Shown here one piece after another: positions 16,195-24,730 of a stretch of 64,000 nt of DNA. The stretch is from Bacterioplanes sp965233665 (lineage in GTDB: Bacteria > Pseudomonadota > Gammaproteobacteria > Pseudomonadales > Oceanobacteraceae). The notes under the pieces are model-generated. The model searched no databases. It was not told where the DNA came from and saw only the letters and a list, made by a program, of their open reading frames with translations. The DNA lies in assembly GCA_965233665.1 (NCBI GenBank), contig CBDDTG010000063.1, positions 17,160-81,159 on the forward strand, in the 5' to 3' direction. Numbering within the stretch: the stretch's first letter is position 1; the number at the start of each line of letters is the position of its first letter. The position numbers were made by a program, and so were the translations under genes.

Positions 16195-18612
16195 ATGAGT
16201 GAGCAGAGTTACGACTCGTCCAGTATTAAAGTCCTGAAGGGGCTGGATGCCGTGCGCAAGCGTCCGGGCATGTACATCGGTGATACCGATGACGGTACTG
16301 GCCTACACCACATGGTTTTTGAGGTGGTCGATAACTCCATCGACGAGGCTCTGGCGGGTCACTGCGACACCGTGGATGTGGTGATTCACCCAGATAACTC
16401 CGTTTCTGTATCCGATAACGGTCGTGGCATTCCAACAGAGCTGCACCCGGAAGAGGGCGTTTCTGCAGCCGAGGTGATTCTGACGGTACTGCACGCCGGC
16501 GGTAAGTTCGACGACAACTCTTATAAAGTATCCGGTGGTCTACACGGTGTGGGGGTTTCCGTAGTAAATGCCTTGTCGGAAAAGCTCAAGCTGACCATTC
16601 GCCGTGAGGGCAAGGTGTTCGAGCAGGAGTACACCCACGGTGTGCCTGATTACCCGCTCAAAGAAGTTGGCCATACCGATGTTTCCGGCACCATGGTGAC
16701 CTTCTTGCCTTCTAAGGAAACCTTCACCAAAACGGAGTTTTCCTACGATTATTTGGCTAAGCGTTTGCGTGAGCTGTCGTTCCTCAATTCAGGGGTACGC
16801 ATTCACCTGAAAGACGAGCGCGTAGCCGACAAGGAAGATATCTTTGAGTTTGAAGGCGGTCTGAAATCGTTCGTTGAGTTCCTCAATGAAGGTAAAACGG
16901 CCTTAAACGATGTCTTTCACTTTAATTCCGAACGTGAAGATGGCATGTCCGTGGAAGTGGCGATGCAGTGGAACGACAGCTTCCAAGAAAACATCTTCTG
17001 CTACACCAACAACATTCCTCAGCGCGATGGCGGTACCCACTTGGCGGGCTTTCGTGCTGCTCTGACTCGCACACTGAACTCTTACATTACCCAAGAAGGG
17101 TTGGATAAGAAGAACAAGGTGGCGACCACGGGTGACGATGCCCGCGAAGGCCTGACGGCCATTATTTCCGTCAAAGTGCCAGACCCTAAGTTCAGCTCGC
17201 AAACCAAAGATAAGTTGGTGTCATCGGAAGTGAAGCCAGCGGTTGAGCAGGAAATGGGGCGGTTATTCCAAGAATATCTGCTGGAAAACCCGCAAGCGGC
17301 CAAAGAGCTGGTGGGTAAAATGATCGACGCGGCCCGTGCCCGTGAAGCGGCGCGTAAGGCGCGTGATATGACTCGCCGCAAAGGTGCGTTAGACATCGCA
17401 GGCTTGCCGGGTAAGTTGGCCGACTGCCAGGAAAAAGATCCGGCATTGTCTGAAATTTACCTGGTGGAGGGTGACTCCGCCGGTGGTTCTGCTAAGCAAG
17501 GCCGGGACCGCCGCACTCAGGCGATTCTGCCGCTGAAGGGTAAAATTCTGAACGTTGAAAAAGCACGCTTCGACAAGATGCTGTCGTCGGCCGAAGTGGG
17601 CACCTTGATTACCGCATTGGGTTGCGGCATCGGTCGCGAAGAGTTTAACCCGGATAAACTGCGCTACCACAGCATCATCATTATGACGGATGCGGACGTC
17701 GATGGTGCTCACATTCGTACCTTGCTGCTGACCTTCTTCTTCCGTCAAATGCCTGAAATCATTGAACGTGGCCATGTCTTTATTGCCCAGCCGCCGCTGT
17801 ACAAGATCAAGCGTGGTAAGCAGGAACAGTACATCAAAGACGAAGATGCACTGGAAGGCTACTTAACCAATGTGGCGCTGGAGAAGGCCAGCTTGTATCC
17901 CTCGCCGGAAGCGCCTGCCATTTCCGATGAAGCTTTCTCTGATTTGATTGCTGACTACCGGGAAACCCAGGAAGTGATTCGTCGCCGCGGTAACCTGGTG
18001 CCAGTGCACGTATTGCATGAAATGCTGAGCTTGCCACGTCTGAGCGGTGAAGACATGGAAGATGCGCAAAAGGTACTGGCCTGGACGGAAGCTCTGAATG
18101 AGCGTCTGCCCGATGCTGGCCGCTCTGGCAGCATGTTCCACGTGGAACCTCAGCAAGACGTGGAGCGTGGCATCCACAATGTGCTGGTTAAAGTTGTGAC
18201 CCACGGCATCGCCAAAGAGCACTTGTTGGATCAAGAGTTCTTTAAAGGCGACGGCTATAAACGCATTGCCGACATGGCTGAGCGCTTGTCGAACTTGCTG
18301 GAAGAGGGTGCTTATATCCAGCGTGGCGAACGTCGCCATGAAATCGAAGACTTCTGGAATGCCGTGCAGTGGCTGCTGCATGAAGCTCAAAAGGGCTTCA
18401 ATATTCAGCGCTACAAAGGTCTGGGCGAGATGAACCCAGATCAGTTGTGGGAAACCACCATGGATCCAGATGCACGCCGCATGCTGCAGGTGACCATCGA
18501 AGACGCCATCGCTGCCGATAAGATGTTCAATACCTTAATGGGCGATGATGTTGAACCTCGTCGGGCCTTTATCGAAGCGAATGCGCTGAACGTTGCTAAT
18601 CTGGATTTCTGA
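16195..18612 (+). CDS. gyrB: GyrB, DNA gyrase subunit B
   Basis: The 805-residue protein has the GHKL ATPase domain (KRPGMYIGDTDDGTGLHHMV, VDNSIDEALAG, DNGRGIP, GGLHGVGVSVVNALS), the transducer domain, and the TOPRIM region (EGDSAGGSAKQGRDR, then MTDADVDGAHIRTLLLTF). It ends in NVANLDF. With GyrA it introduces negative supercoils using ATP. AGAGGA lies upstream of the ATG. The third parS site lies inside the gene near residue 647 (MFHVEPQ). A strong terminator follows. Confidence 0.99.
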   Translation: MSEQSYDSSSIKVLKGLDAVRKRPGMYIGDTDDGTGLHHMVFEVVDNSIDEALAGHCDTVDVVIHPDNSVSVSDNGRGIPTELHPEEGVSAAEVILTVLHAGGKFDDNSYKVSGGLHGVGVSVVNALSEKLKLTIRREGKVFEQEYTHGVPDYPLKEVGHTDVSGTMVTFLPSKETFTKTEFSYDYLAKRLRELSFLNSGVRIHLKDERVADKEDIFEFEGGLKSFVEFLNEGKTALNDVFHFNSEREDGMSVEVAMQWNDSFQENIFCYTNNIPQRDGGTHLAGFRAALTRTLNSYITQEGLDKKNKVATTGDDAREGLTAIISVKVPDPKFSSQTKDKLVSSEVKPAVEQEMGRLFQEYLLENPQAAKELVGKMIDAARAREAARKARDMTRRKGALDIAGLPGKLADCQEKDPALSEIYLVEGDSAGGSAKQGRDRRTQAILPLKGKILNVEKARFDKMLSSAEVGTLITALGCGIGREEFNPDKLRYHSIIIMTDADVDGAHIRTLLLTFFFRQMPEIIERGHVFIAQPPLYKIKRGKQEQYIKDEDALEGYLTNVALEKASLYPSPEAPAISDEAFSDLIADYRETQEVIRRRGNLVPVHVLHEMLSLPRLSGEDMEDAQKVLAWTEALNERLPDAGRSGSMFHVEPQQDVERGIHNVLVKVVTHGIAKEHLLDQEFFKGDGYKRIADMAERLSNLLEEGAYIQRGERRHEIEDFWNAVQWLLHEAQKGFNIQRYKGLGEMNPDQLWETTMDPDARRMLQVTIEDAIAADKMFNTLMGDDVEPRRAFIEANALNVANLDF
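18134..18149. promoter_or_regulatory. parS: parS site 3 (within gyrB)
   Basis: TGTTCCACGTGGAACC matches parS at 15 of 16 positions; a final C in place of A is common among Pseudomonas parS copies. Confidence 0.9.
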
Positions 18613-18631
18613 TCGGATTAGTGAAGTAAAT

Positions 18632-18660
18632 AAAAAAGGGAGCCTAGGCTCCCTTTTTTA
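18632..18660. terminator. Bidirectional Rho-independent terminator
   Basis: AAAAAAGGGAGC and GCTCCCTTTTTT flank a CTAG loop. It ends gyrB on the plus strand and ridA on the minus strand. Confidence 0.95.
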
Positions 18661-18677
18661 TGCTGGCGTGATCGAGG

Positions 18678-19061
18678 TTAACCTTTTTCGGCAGCCACCA
18701 CGCTGATCTCTACCAATAGCTCCTCACGCGCCATTGAGGCTTCAACGCAAGCACGAGCAGGGGCGTGGCCTTCTGGCACCCAGGCGTCCCATACCGCGTT
18801 CATGCCGGCAAAATCATCCATGGTTTTTACATAGATGGTGGCCGACAGAATATGCTCGCGGTCGCTGCCAGCTTCCAGCAGTAATTCATCGACCTTATCC
18901 AGCATGGTTTGTGTTTGCTCGGTGATGTCCTGATTCGGCAAGCCTGTGGTGTCGTTACGGGTAACGTCTTTGCCTACCTGGCCACATAAATAGATGACAC
19001 CGTTGTGTTTCACGATGCGGCTCATACGGGCTTTGGTATGCATGCGGGTTATGTCGGTCAT
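18678..19061 (-). CDS. RidA (YjgF/YER057c/UK114) family protein
   Basis: The 127-residue protein is the usual family length. RidA enzymes hydrolyse reactive enamines and imines made by PLP enzymes; other subfamilies have different or unknown roles. GVIYLCGQVGKD, ILSATIYVKTMDDFAGMNAVWDAW and HAPARACVEA are typical, and the Arg in PARA is the substrate-binding residue. It has its own start region with GAGTGAGA upstream and converges on gyrB. Its exact subfamily is not clear, so no symbol is given. Confidence 0.9.
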   Translation of the reverse strand: MTDITRMHTKARMSRIVKHNGVIYLCGQVGKDVTRNDTTGLPNQDITEQTQTMLDKVDELLLEAGSDREHILSATIYVKTMDDFAGMNAVWDAWVPEGHAPARACVEASMAREELLVEISVVAAEKG

Positions 19062-19311
19062 GGTGCTGTCTCACTCTGGTATCAAAGGTGCCTATGATAA
19101 CGGCTGTTGGCTGGGATGGCATGTCGCTGAACAGGTGTCAGCGGCAAAATGGTTAAGCATTCATTTCTCTCTATCACTCGTTATATGGGCGCGATAAGTA
19201 ATGGCTGGAATCGCTGTTAATCGCGAATCACCACTGCCTTTATGCTACTGTGCGCGCGCTTCGGGCAAACGCTAACGCTGACCCGAGCCAAAGAATAAAG
19301 AGGAGATGTTC

Positions 19312-20634
19312 ATGAACGCAGTGGTCATTGCAGTGGTGTTGATGCTGGCTTTGAGTCTGGCACGCATGCATGTGATGTTGGCGATGATTATCGCCGCCTT
19401 TGTCGGTGGTTGGGTGGGCGGTTTGGATTTAACCGCAACATTGGATGCTTTTAATCAAGGCATTGGTGGCGGTGCCGGCATTGCCCTCAGCTATGCCTTG
19501 CTGGGGGCCTTTGCCGTGGCAATTTCGCTGTCTGGGCTGCCACAGTTATTGGCTGACGCAATTCTGAAACGCATGACGGGCAGCAGCAATGCACAAGCCA
19601 GTATTTGGTTAAAAAACGGCTTGCTGGGCTTGCTGTTGTTGGCGGCGGTGTCGTCGCAGAATTTGATTCCGATTCATATCGCTTTCATTCCCATACTGAT
19701 TCCACCGCTGCTGCTGGTGATGGCCCGGTTGAAACTGGACCGCCGCTTAGTAGCCTGCGTGTTAACTTTTGGCCTCGTAACGCCTTATATGTTTTTACCT
19801 GTGGGCTTTGGCAATATTTACTTGCACGATATTTTGCTGGGGCGGGTCGCCGATGCGGGTTTAAACATCGATGATGTTTCTGTGGTAAAGGCGATGGCGA
19901 TTCCGGCACTGGGCATGTTGGCAGGCTTAGCCATGGCGGCGCTGTTTAGCTACCGTGGCGAGCGTCAGTACGATGTGGCAGCGATTGAGGCCACCGAGCA
20001 CCATGAACGCCAATACGATGCTAAATCTCTGTGGGTGGCAGCATTGGCGATTGTTGTGGCCTTTGCGGTCCAGCTGGCGACGGGCTCAATGGTATTGGGT
20101 GCAATGGCTGGATTTATGCTGTTCTCGGCCACCGGGGTAGTGCGCTGGAACGAGTCCGAGGGGGTGTTGGTCGATGGCATCAAAATGATGGCCTCCATCG
20201 GGTTTATTATGATTGCAGCGGCGGGCTTTTCTGAGGTGCTAAAGGCCACGGGTGACATCGATACTCTGGTGAACGGTGCCGCGCAGTGGTTGGGTGATAA
20301 TCGTGGTTTAACGGCTTTCTTATTGCTGCTGGTCGGCCTTTTGTTAACCATGGGCATTGGCTCATCGTTTTCTACCATTCCTATCATCGCCGCCATTTAT
20401 GTGCCGCTGTGCATGCAGTTAGGTTTTAGCCCGATGGCAATTGTGGCGCTGATTGGCACGGCGGGTGCGCTGGGTGACGCCGGCTCGCCAGCGTCGGACT
20501 CCACTTTAGGGCCAACGGCCGGCCTGAATGCCGACGGTCAGCACAATCATATGCGTGATACCGTGATTCCAACCTTTTTGCACTTTAACCTGCCACTGTT
20601 AGCCGCTGGTTGGCTAGCGGCCATGGTGCTGTAA
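19312..20634 (+). CDS. NhaC/YuiF-type Na+/H+ antiporter-family membrane transporter
   Basis: The 440-residue protein starts at ATG 19312, six bases after AGGAG; an ATG at 19306 touches the ribosome site. It is almost wholly hydrophobic with about 11-12 membrane helices. Motifs include NQGIGGGAGIALSYALLGAF, SSQNLIPIHIAFIPILIPP and the strongly conserved GDAGSPASDSTLGPTAGLN near the end. This is the group that includes Bacillus YuiF, annotated as Na+/H+ antiporter or histidine transporter. The true substrate cannot be told from sequence. It stands as a single gene. Confidence 0.85.
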   Translation: MNAVVIAVVLMLALSLARMHVMLAMIIAAFVGGWVGGLDLTATLDAFNQGIGGGAGIALSYALLGAFAVAISLSGLPQLLADAILKRMTGSSNAQASIWLKNGLLGLLLLAAVSSQNLIPIHIAFIPILIPPLLLVMARLKLDRRLVACVLTFGLVTPYMFLPVGFGNIYLHDILLGRVADAGLNIDDVSVVKAMAIPALGMLAGLAMAALFSYRGERQYDVAAIEATEHHERQYDAKSLWVAALAIVVAFAVQLATGSMVLGAMAGFMLFSATGVVRWNESEGVLVDGIKMMASIGFIMIAAAGFSEVLKATGDIDTLVNGAAQWLGDNRGLTAFLLLLVGLLLTMGIGSSFSTIPIIAAIYVPLCMQLGFSPMAIVALIGTAGALGDAGSPASDSTLGPTAGLNADGQHNHMRDTVIPTFLHFNLPLLAAGWLAAMVL

Positions 20635-20709
20635 GTAATCGGCTAATCGCGATCAAGCGTTGTTATTGGGGGGCGGCGATAATGCCGCTCTCAAACAGGG
20701 AGACACCCT

Positions 20710-21549
20710 ATGGCTAGCTTGGTTGCCAGAGCCTTGGCTCTGCTGGAAGACGATCTTGAGAGGCCGTGGCAGTTAGATGAATTAGCATCTCGCTGCCATT
20801 GCCATCCCACCCATCTAGTGCGCGCCTTTGCTCAGCGTACAGGCTATACCCCCATGGGCTATTTACGTGCTCGACGACTAACGCTGGCGGCTCAGCAACT
20901 ATTGAATGGTGGTGATGCGTTGGCAGTGGCGCTTGCGTTGGGCTACCAGTCACAGCAAGCGTTTAGTCGTGCCTTTAGGCGACAGTTTGGTATGAGCCTG
21001 ACGCAGTTGCGCCAAGCGGGTGAAATACCACCATCGCGCTGTGTGACGGCGCTGCAGCTGCAGACTATTGAAGCGCCAGCCATGCCCGCGGTTGAGCGTT
21101 GTGATTGGCCCAGGTTGCAACTGGCAGGTGTGCAGGCTGCGTTGTTGCCATCACAGCGCGGCGCCATTCCCGGCCTGTGGCAACGCCTTTATCGCTTACA
21201 GCCTGAGGCGGTCAACAAACCTGTGTTTGGTGTGGTCAGTGAGCGCTCACTAGATGGCTGTATGAGCTACACCGCAGCCGTTGCATGTCATCAACCGGTG
21301 AGCAGCACAGCCTCCGACTGGCAGCAGTGGTCTTTGCCCGCCGGCAGCTATATGAGTTTCACTGGTATAGAGTCGCCACAGCAGTTAGCGCCCTTGATGA
21401 GCTATGTCTGGGACGTTTGGCTGGAACAACAAGGGCGGGTCTGGTTGAGCGAGCAGGCCATGGCCCTTGCTGACCAACCCTATTTCAGCCATATCGATGA
21501 GCGCGGGCAGCTATCCGTGCATATCCCGCTGCAGGGTACCTCAGAATAA
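20710..21549 (+). CDS. Rob-like AraC-family regulator with GyrI-like effector domain
   Basis: The 279-residue protein has two AraC helix-turn-helix motifs in residues 1-105 (WQLDELASRCHCHPTHLVRAF and ALALGYQSQQAFSRAFRRQFG), so the DNA-binding domain is N-terminal. Residues from about 115 form a GyrI-like domain (GLWQRLY, KPVFGVVSE, WQQWSLPAGSYMSFTG) that usually binds small hydrophobic drugs or ligands. The arrangement matches E. coli Rob. GGGAG precedes the ATG. Its target is unknown; the upstream transporter is one candidate. Confidence 0.88.
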   Translation: MASLVARALALLEDDLERPWQLDELASRCHCHPTHLVRAFAQRTGYTPMGYLRARRLTLAAQQLLNGGDALAVALALGYQSQQAFSRAFRRQFGMSLTQLRQAGEIPPSRCVTALQLQTIEAPAMPAVERCDWPRLQLAGVQAALLPSQRGAIPGLWQRLYRLQPEAVNKPVFGVVSERSLDGCMSYTAAVACHQPVSSTASDWQQWSLPAGSYMSFTGIESPQQLAPLMSYVWDVWLEQQGRVWLSEQAMALADQPYFSHIDERGQLSVHIPLQGTSE

Positions 21550-21690
21550 TTCGGTGCCCCGCTCTGACGATCCCTGAAGGGCACGGGCCGCAGGCCTCTA
21601 TAACGTCGTTGGCGACTGGCCATTTCCTGCTATCACTGCCTTGTTCTGAACGCCTGCTGCGCTCGCGCAGAGCTGTGCAGAACTATTCAT

Positions 21691-22509
21691 TTAAAAGCGC
21701 TTGCCGCTGTTTTCAGTGTCGACGTATTCGCCACTAAACGGCTGCTGTGAAATGCGGTCCACTTGGTTATTAATCCAGTCTTCAACGTGCTGGTTAAGTG
21801 CGGCGGTGGATTGCCCTTCATTTTCTATTACAGGGCTGATGACCACGCGAATGGTGCCTGGGCGTTTTACCCAATGATGATTGGGCCAGTATTCACCTGA
21901 GTTGTGCGCCACGGCAACCACTGGGGCCGTGTTTTTGGTCGCCAGCATGGCGCCGCCTTTAGAAAAGGCTTTGCGCTTGCCAGGGGCAACACGTGTACCT
22001 TCCGGAAAAACCAGCACATGAATGCCAGCGCGCAAGCGCTCTCCGCCTTGCTGCACCACTTGTTTGAGGGCATTGGCTTTTTTACTGCGGTCGATAAAGA
22101 TCGGATGAATCAGGTTGAGCGCCCAGCCAAACACTGGCAAATACATCAGTTCCTTTTTTACCACCTGTACATGGGGCGCCAGAATCAACGGCAAGAAGAA
22201 GGTTTCCCAAGTGCTTTGGTGTTTGCTCAGCAGCACATAGCCGCGACCATCTTGCGGAATGTTCTCACTGCCTTCGACCTGCCAGCGCAGGCCAGCAATC
22301 CATTTAGCCGCCCACATCACCAAGCGACAATAAATACCCATGATAAAAAAGTTGCGCACTTTCAGCGGTAGGAACAAACCCAGGGTAAAACTGGGCAGTG
22401 CCCAAATACAGGTAATCAGGATCAGTGCCAGATAAAACAACAGCGAGCGCAGGGCATGCAGGGCTGAGGGACGATCGGTTGTGGCTGTTAGGCCGTCGTG
22501 TGCTCTCAT
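21691..22509 (-). CDS. plsC: PlsC, 1-acyl-sn-glycerol-3-phosphate acyltransferase
   Basis: The 272-residue membrane protein makes phosphatidic acid from lysophosphatidic acid. The acyltransferase motifs are KHQSTWETF (an HX4E version of the HX4D catalytic motif), PIFIDRSKK and the glycerol-phosphate-binding FPEGTRV. The N terminus has one or two membrane helices. GGAGG five bases before the ATG gives a strong start. It is downstream of gmhB, as in Pseudomonas. A palindrome at 22592-22605 lies in the gap upstream. Confidence 0.93.
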   Translation of the reverse strand: MRAHDGLTATTDRPSALHALRSLLFYLALILITCIWALPSFTLGLFLPLKVRNFFIMGIYCRLVMWAAKWIAGLRWQVEGSENIPQDGRGYVLLSKHQSTWETFFLPLILAPHVQVVKKELMYLPVFGWALNLIHPIFIDRSKKANALKQVVQQGGERLRAGIHVLVFPEGTRVAPGKRKAFSKGGAMLATKNTAPVVAVAHNSGEYWPNHHWVKRPGTIRVVISPVIENEGQSTAALNQHVEDWINNQVDRISQQPFSGEYVDTENSGKRF

Positions 22510-22591
22510 TCTGCCTCCGGGAATTACATATGCGCGAGTTATACCATTTTCGCGTCATACAGCCGTTGCCGGGGGCGCTAAAGAGTCTTTC

Positions 22592-22605
22592 TAAACGATC
22601 GTTTA
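22592..22605. promoter_or_regulatory. Perfect 14-bp palindrome upstream of plsC
   Basis: TAAACGATCGTTTA is a perfect inverted repeat in the 112-base gmhB-plsC gap and resembles operators of TetR-family lipid regulators. It may control plsC separately from gmhB. The regulator is unknown. Confidence 0.4.
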
Positions 22606-22621
22606 AACGGTAAGTGAGTGC

Positions 22622-23182
22622 TTACAAGGTGTCCAGATACCAGTTGGTAAAGGCGGCAAGATCATCAAATACTGGGCTGTCGGCAATACTGGCATCGCTG
22701 GCCAGTTTGGCTTCACTGCTAAGGCCTTTACCAGTGCGGACCAGAGCAGTGTGACAACTGGCACTGTGGCCGGCCTGCAAATCACGCAGGGAGTCGCCGA
22801 TCATCCAAGCATTATCGATGTCCGCCTGGGACAGATTTAGCGCTGCGCGGATTTGCTCAATTAACCCAGGCAAGGGTTTGCGGCAATCACAGTGATCGTG
22901 CGGGCCGTGAGGGCACCAAGCAATATGAGCAAACTGACCGCCATACTGGGCGGCCAAGTGGCACATTTTATTATGCATGGCATCCAAATCGGCCTGGCTG
23001 AAATAACCACGCGCCAGCCCCGACTGATTGGTCGCCACCGCTACCGTTACGCCGGCATCGCATAAGCGACCTACCGCTTCAGCGCTGCCGGCGATGGCGA
23101 TCCACTCCTCAACCGACTTAACGTAGGCATCGGAGTCCTGATTGAGTACGCCGTCGCGGTCGAGAATAATCAGTCGGGTCAT
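22622..23182 (-). CDS. gmhB: GmhB, D-glycero-beta-D-manno-heptose-1,7-bisphosphate 7-phosphatase
   Basis: The 186-residue HAD phosphatase makes heptose 1-phosphate for the inner core of lipopolysaccharide. The catalytic motif is DRDGVLN (Asp8, Asp10), followed by ATNQSGLARG, the zinc-binding loop CPHGPHDHCDCRKP and MIGDSLRDLQAG. The start at 23182 fits the family; no clear ribosome binding site is present, and it lies four bases after the stop of the upstream lipoprotein, so translation is likely coupled to it. glyQ-glyS-gmhB-plsC is the usual order in relatives. Confidence 0.95.
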   Translation of the reverse strand: MTRLIILDRDGVLNQDSDAYVKSVEEWIAIAGSAEAVGRLCDAGVTVAVATNQSGLARGYFSQADLDAMHNKMCHLAAQYGGQFAHIAWCPHGPHDHCDCRKPLPGLIEQIRAALNLSQADIDNAWMIGDSLRDLQAGHSASCHTALVRTGKGLSSEAKLASDASIADSPVFDDLAAFTNWYLDTL

Positions 23183-23186
23183 GGGG

Positions 23187-24662
23187 TTAGTCCGGCTGCG
23201 AGTTGCGATACAAAGATGCTGCGTCTTGCTCAAGTGAGCCAGCCAAAGCGGCAGAATATCCGTACTGCCAGCCTGCTAAATGATCACCGTTATAGTCAAA
23301 CATGCCCCACTGAGGAAACCCTGGCAGTGCCGTTAGGTCGACGGCAGGAACGGTGGCAACGCCAGTATGGCCCTGCGGCAACATAATGTGCTGATTGAAA
23401 CTAAAGTATTCATAACTGTCGGTCTCAAGTCGATAGCTCAGGGAAACAAAACCATGAGGTAGCGGCTCAGGTGCATCACCTAACAGAGGTGCAGAAGCTG
23501 TGAGTTTATCCTGGCTATAGCTCACATTACTCAGCGTGATGGGTGGCAGCGAAGCTTGAATAAAGCCCTCAGACCCCGGTATCTGGGTGGCGCGTTTAAA
23601 GCGTGTTTCATCGCTAAAGCGATAGTATTCGTCAAACCAGTCACCATCGCGCATCAAGGCCGCAGGAATGGGAATATAACGGTTGTTATCCAGCGTCAGC
23701 GTTAAACGGCTAACAGAATCCAACGTGCGGTATACCAAGCCATATTCCATTACATCCGCCGTTGCCGTGACGGGCGAGACTTTTACCGTATCGTCGCTGG
23801 AGAAATCGATGGTCAGGGTATCGCCACCTTGTAACTGCAAGCCTTCACGGCGTTGAACGAAGTAGTCGTCGCCGTTTTTACCCACTGCTAAGTAGGTACG
23901 AGGCACATCACGACCTATCAAGTCTATGTCGGTAATAAAGTCCCCATCTGAACTCGCTGTCGTGATGTCGTTCATAATAATATCGACGACATCGGCTCCT
24001 TGGCTTTGCACAACAACATTGCCTGCATCTTCGGCCGACGAATCATATTGGCACAGGCGCGTTTTAGATGGCTCTGCCAAATACAAAGTGCGCATATAGC
24101 TGTAGCTCGAACTATCTCCATCGGCACATAAATACAGATAGGTGACAGGCTCGTTGCTGCTGGCCACGTCGACCACGACTTCTGACTCACCCGTTTTTTG
24201 CTGCCATTCACCATTGCTGTCTAGCACTGCCAGGTAGTGGGAGTCACCTAACTCAAATGTCATGGTTAAGGCGTTATTGGCGGGTGGTGTGCCGTCGTCT
24301 GTATCGCCATCAGTGCCGCCATCAGTGCCGCCATCAGTGTCGCTATCAGTGTCGCCATCAGTGTCGCCATCAGTGTCGCTATCAGTGTCGCCATCAGTGT
24401 CGCCATCAGTGTCGCCATCAGTGTCGCCATCAGTGTCGCCATCAGTGTCGCCATCAGTGTCGCCATCAGTGTCGCCATCAGTGTCGCCATCAGTGTCGCC
24501 ATCAGTGTCGCCATCAGTGTCGCCATCAGTACCGCCGCTAGCAGTGCCAGTATCTGGAGTTCCCGGTGTATCGTCACCTGAGCTGGAGCCGCCGCCTCCG
24601 CCGCAGGCAGTCAAACCCAAGGTGGCCGTTAACATTGCGAGTAATAAAGCGTGTTTATTCAT
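23187..24662 (-). CDS. Repeat-containing putative lipoprotein
   Basis: I do not recognise the family. The 491-residue protein has a signal peptide ending LTAC (Cys20), then a Gly/Ser stretch and about 20 TDGD/TDSD/TDGG units (residues 45-125), then a beta-rich domain of about 360 residues. The acidic repeat resembles calcium-binding D-x-D-x-D-G loops and may form a stiff stalk between membrane and domain. AAGGA precedes the ATG. It sits between glyS and gmhB, which are usually adjacent, and has a terminator upstream, so it probably has its own promoter. Confidence 0.85.
   Translation of the reverse strand: MNKHALLLAMLTATLGLTACGGGGGSSSGDDTPGTPDTGTASGGTDGDTDGDTDGDTDGDTDGDTDGDTDGDTDGDTDGDTDGDTDGDTDGDTDSDTDGDTDGDTDSDTDGGTDGGTDGDTDDGTPPANNALTMTFELGDSHYLAVLDSNGEWQQKTGESEVVVDVASSNEPVTYLYLCADGDSSSYSYMRTLYLAEPSKTRLCQYDSSAEDAGNVVVQSQGADVVDIIMNDITTASSDGDFITDIDLIGRDVPRTYLAVGKNGDDYFVQRREGLQLQGGDTLTIDFSSDDTVKVSPVTATADVMEYGLVYRTLDSVSRLTLTLDNNRYIPIPAALMRDGDWFDEYYRFSDETRFKRATQIPGSEGFIQASLPPITLSNVSYSQDKLTASAPLLGDAPEPLPHGFVSLSYRLETDSYEYFSFNQHIMLPQGHTGVATVPAVDLTALPGFPQWGMFDYNGDHLAGWQYGYSAALAGSLEQDAASLYRNSQPD
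24301..24531. repeat. 12-bp coding minisatellite, about 20 units
   Basis: Near-identical 12-bp units (plus-strand form GTCGCCATCAGT) run in tandem and encode TDGD. The central units are nearly exact copies, a sign of recent slippage. Unit number is likely to vary between strains without breaking the frame. Confidence 0.95.
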
Positions 24663-24689
24663 TGGGGGGTCCTTGTGAAGGTTTCACAG

Positions 24690-24720
24690 CAAAATACTCC
24701 CCCGCTAGGCGGGGGAGGAA
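24690..24720 (-). terminator. Terminator downstream of glyS
   Basis: CTCCCCCGC (24697-24705) and GCGGGGGAG (24709-24717) form a perfect 9-bp stem around TAG, followed on the minus strand by TATTTTG. It lies just after the glyS stop and before the lipoprotein. Confidence 0.7.
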
Positions 24721-24730
24721 AGACAGTCAG

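Noticed and set aside
24301..24531. CRISPR-like periodic repeat
   Set aside because: Units are contiguous 12-bp coding repeats with no spacers. The same applies to 36778-36996 and 869-1062.
24262..24678. Long open frames on the plus strand over the TDGD repeat (Ser-Val-Ser-Pro type and Arg-His-Gln-Cys type)
   Set aside because: They arise because the 12-bp repeat has no stops in any frame; the minus-strand frame has a start site, lipobox and a long non-repeat domain.
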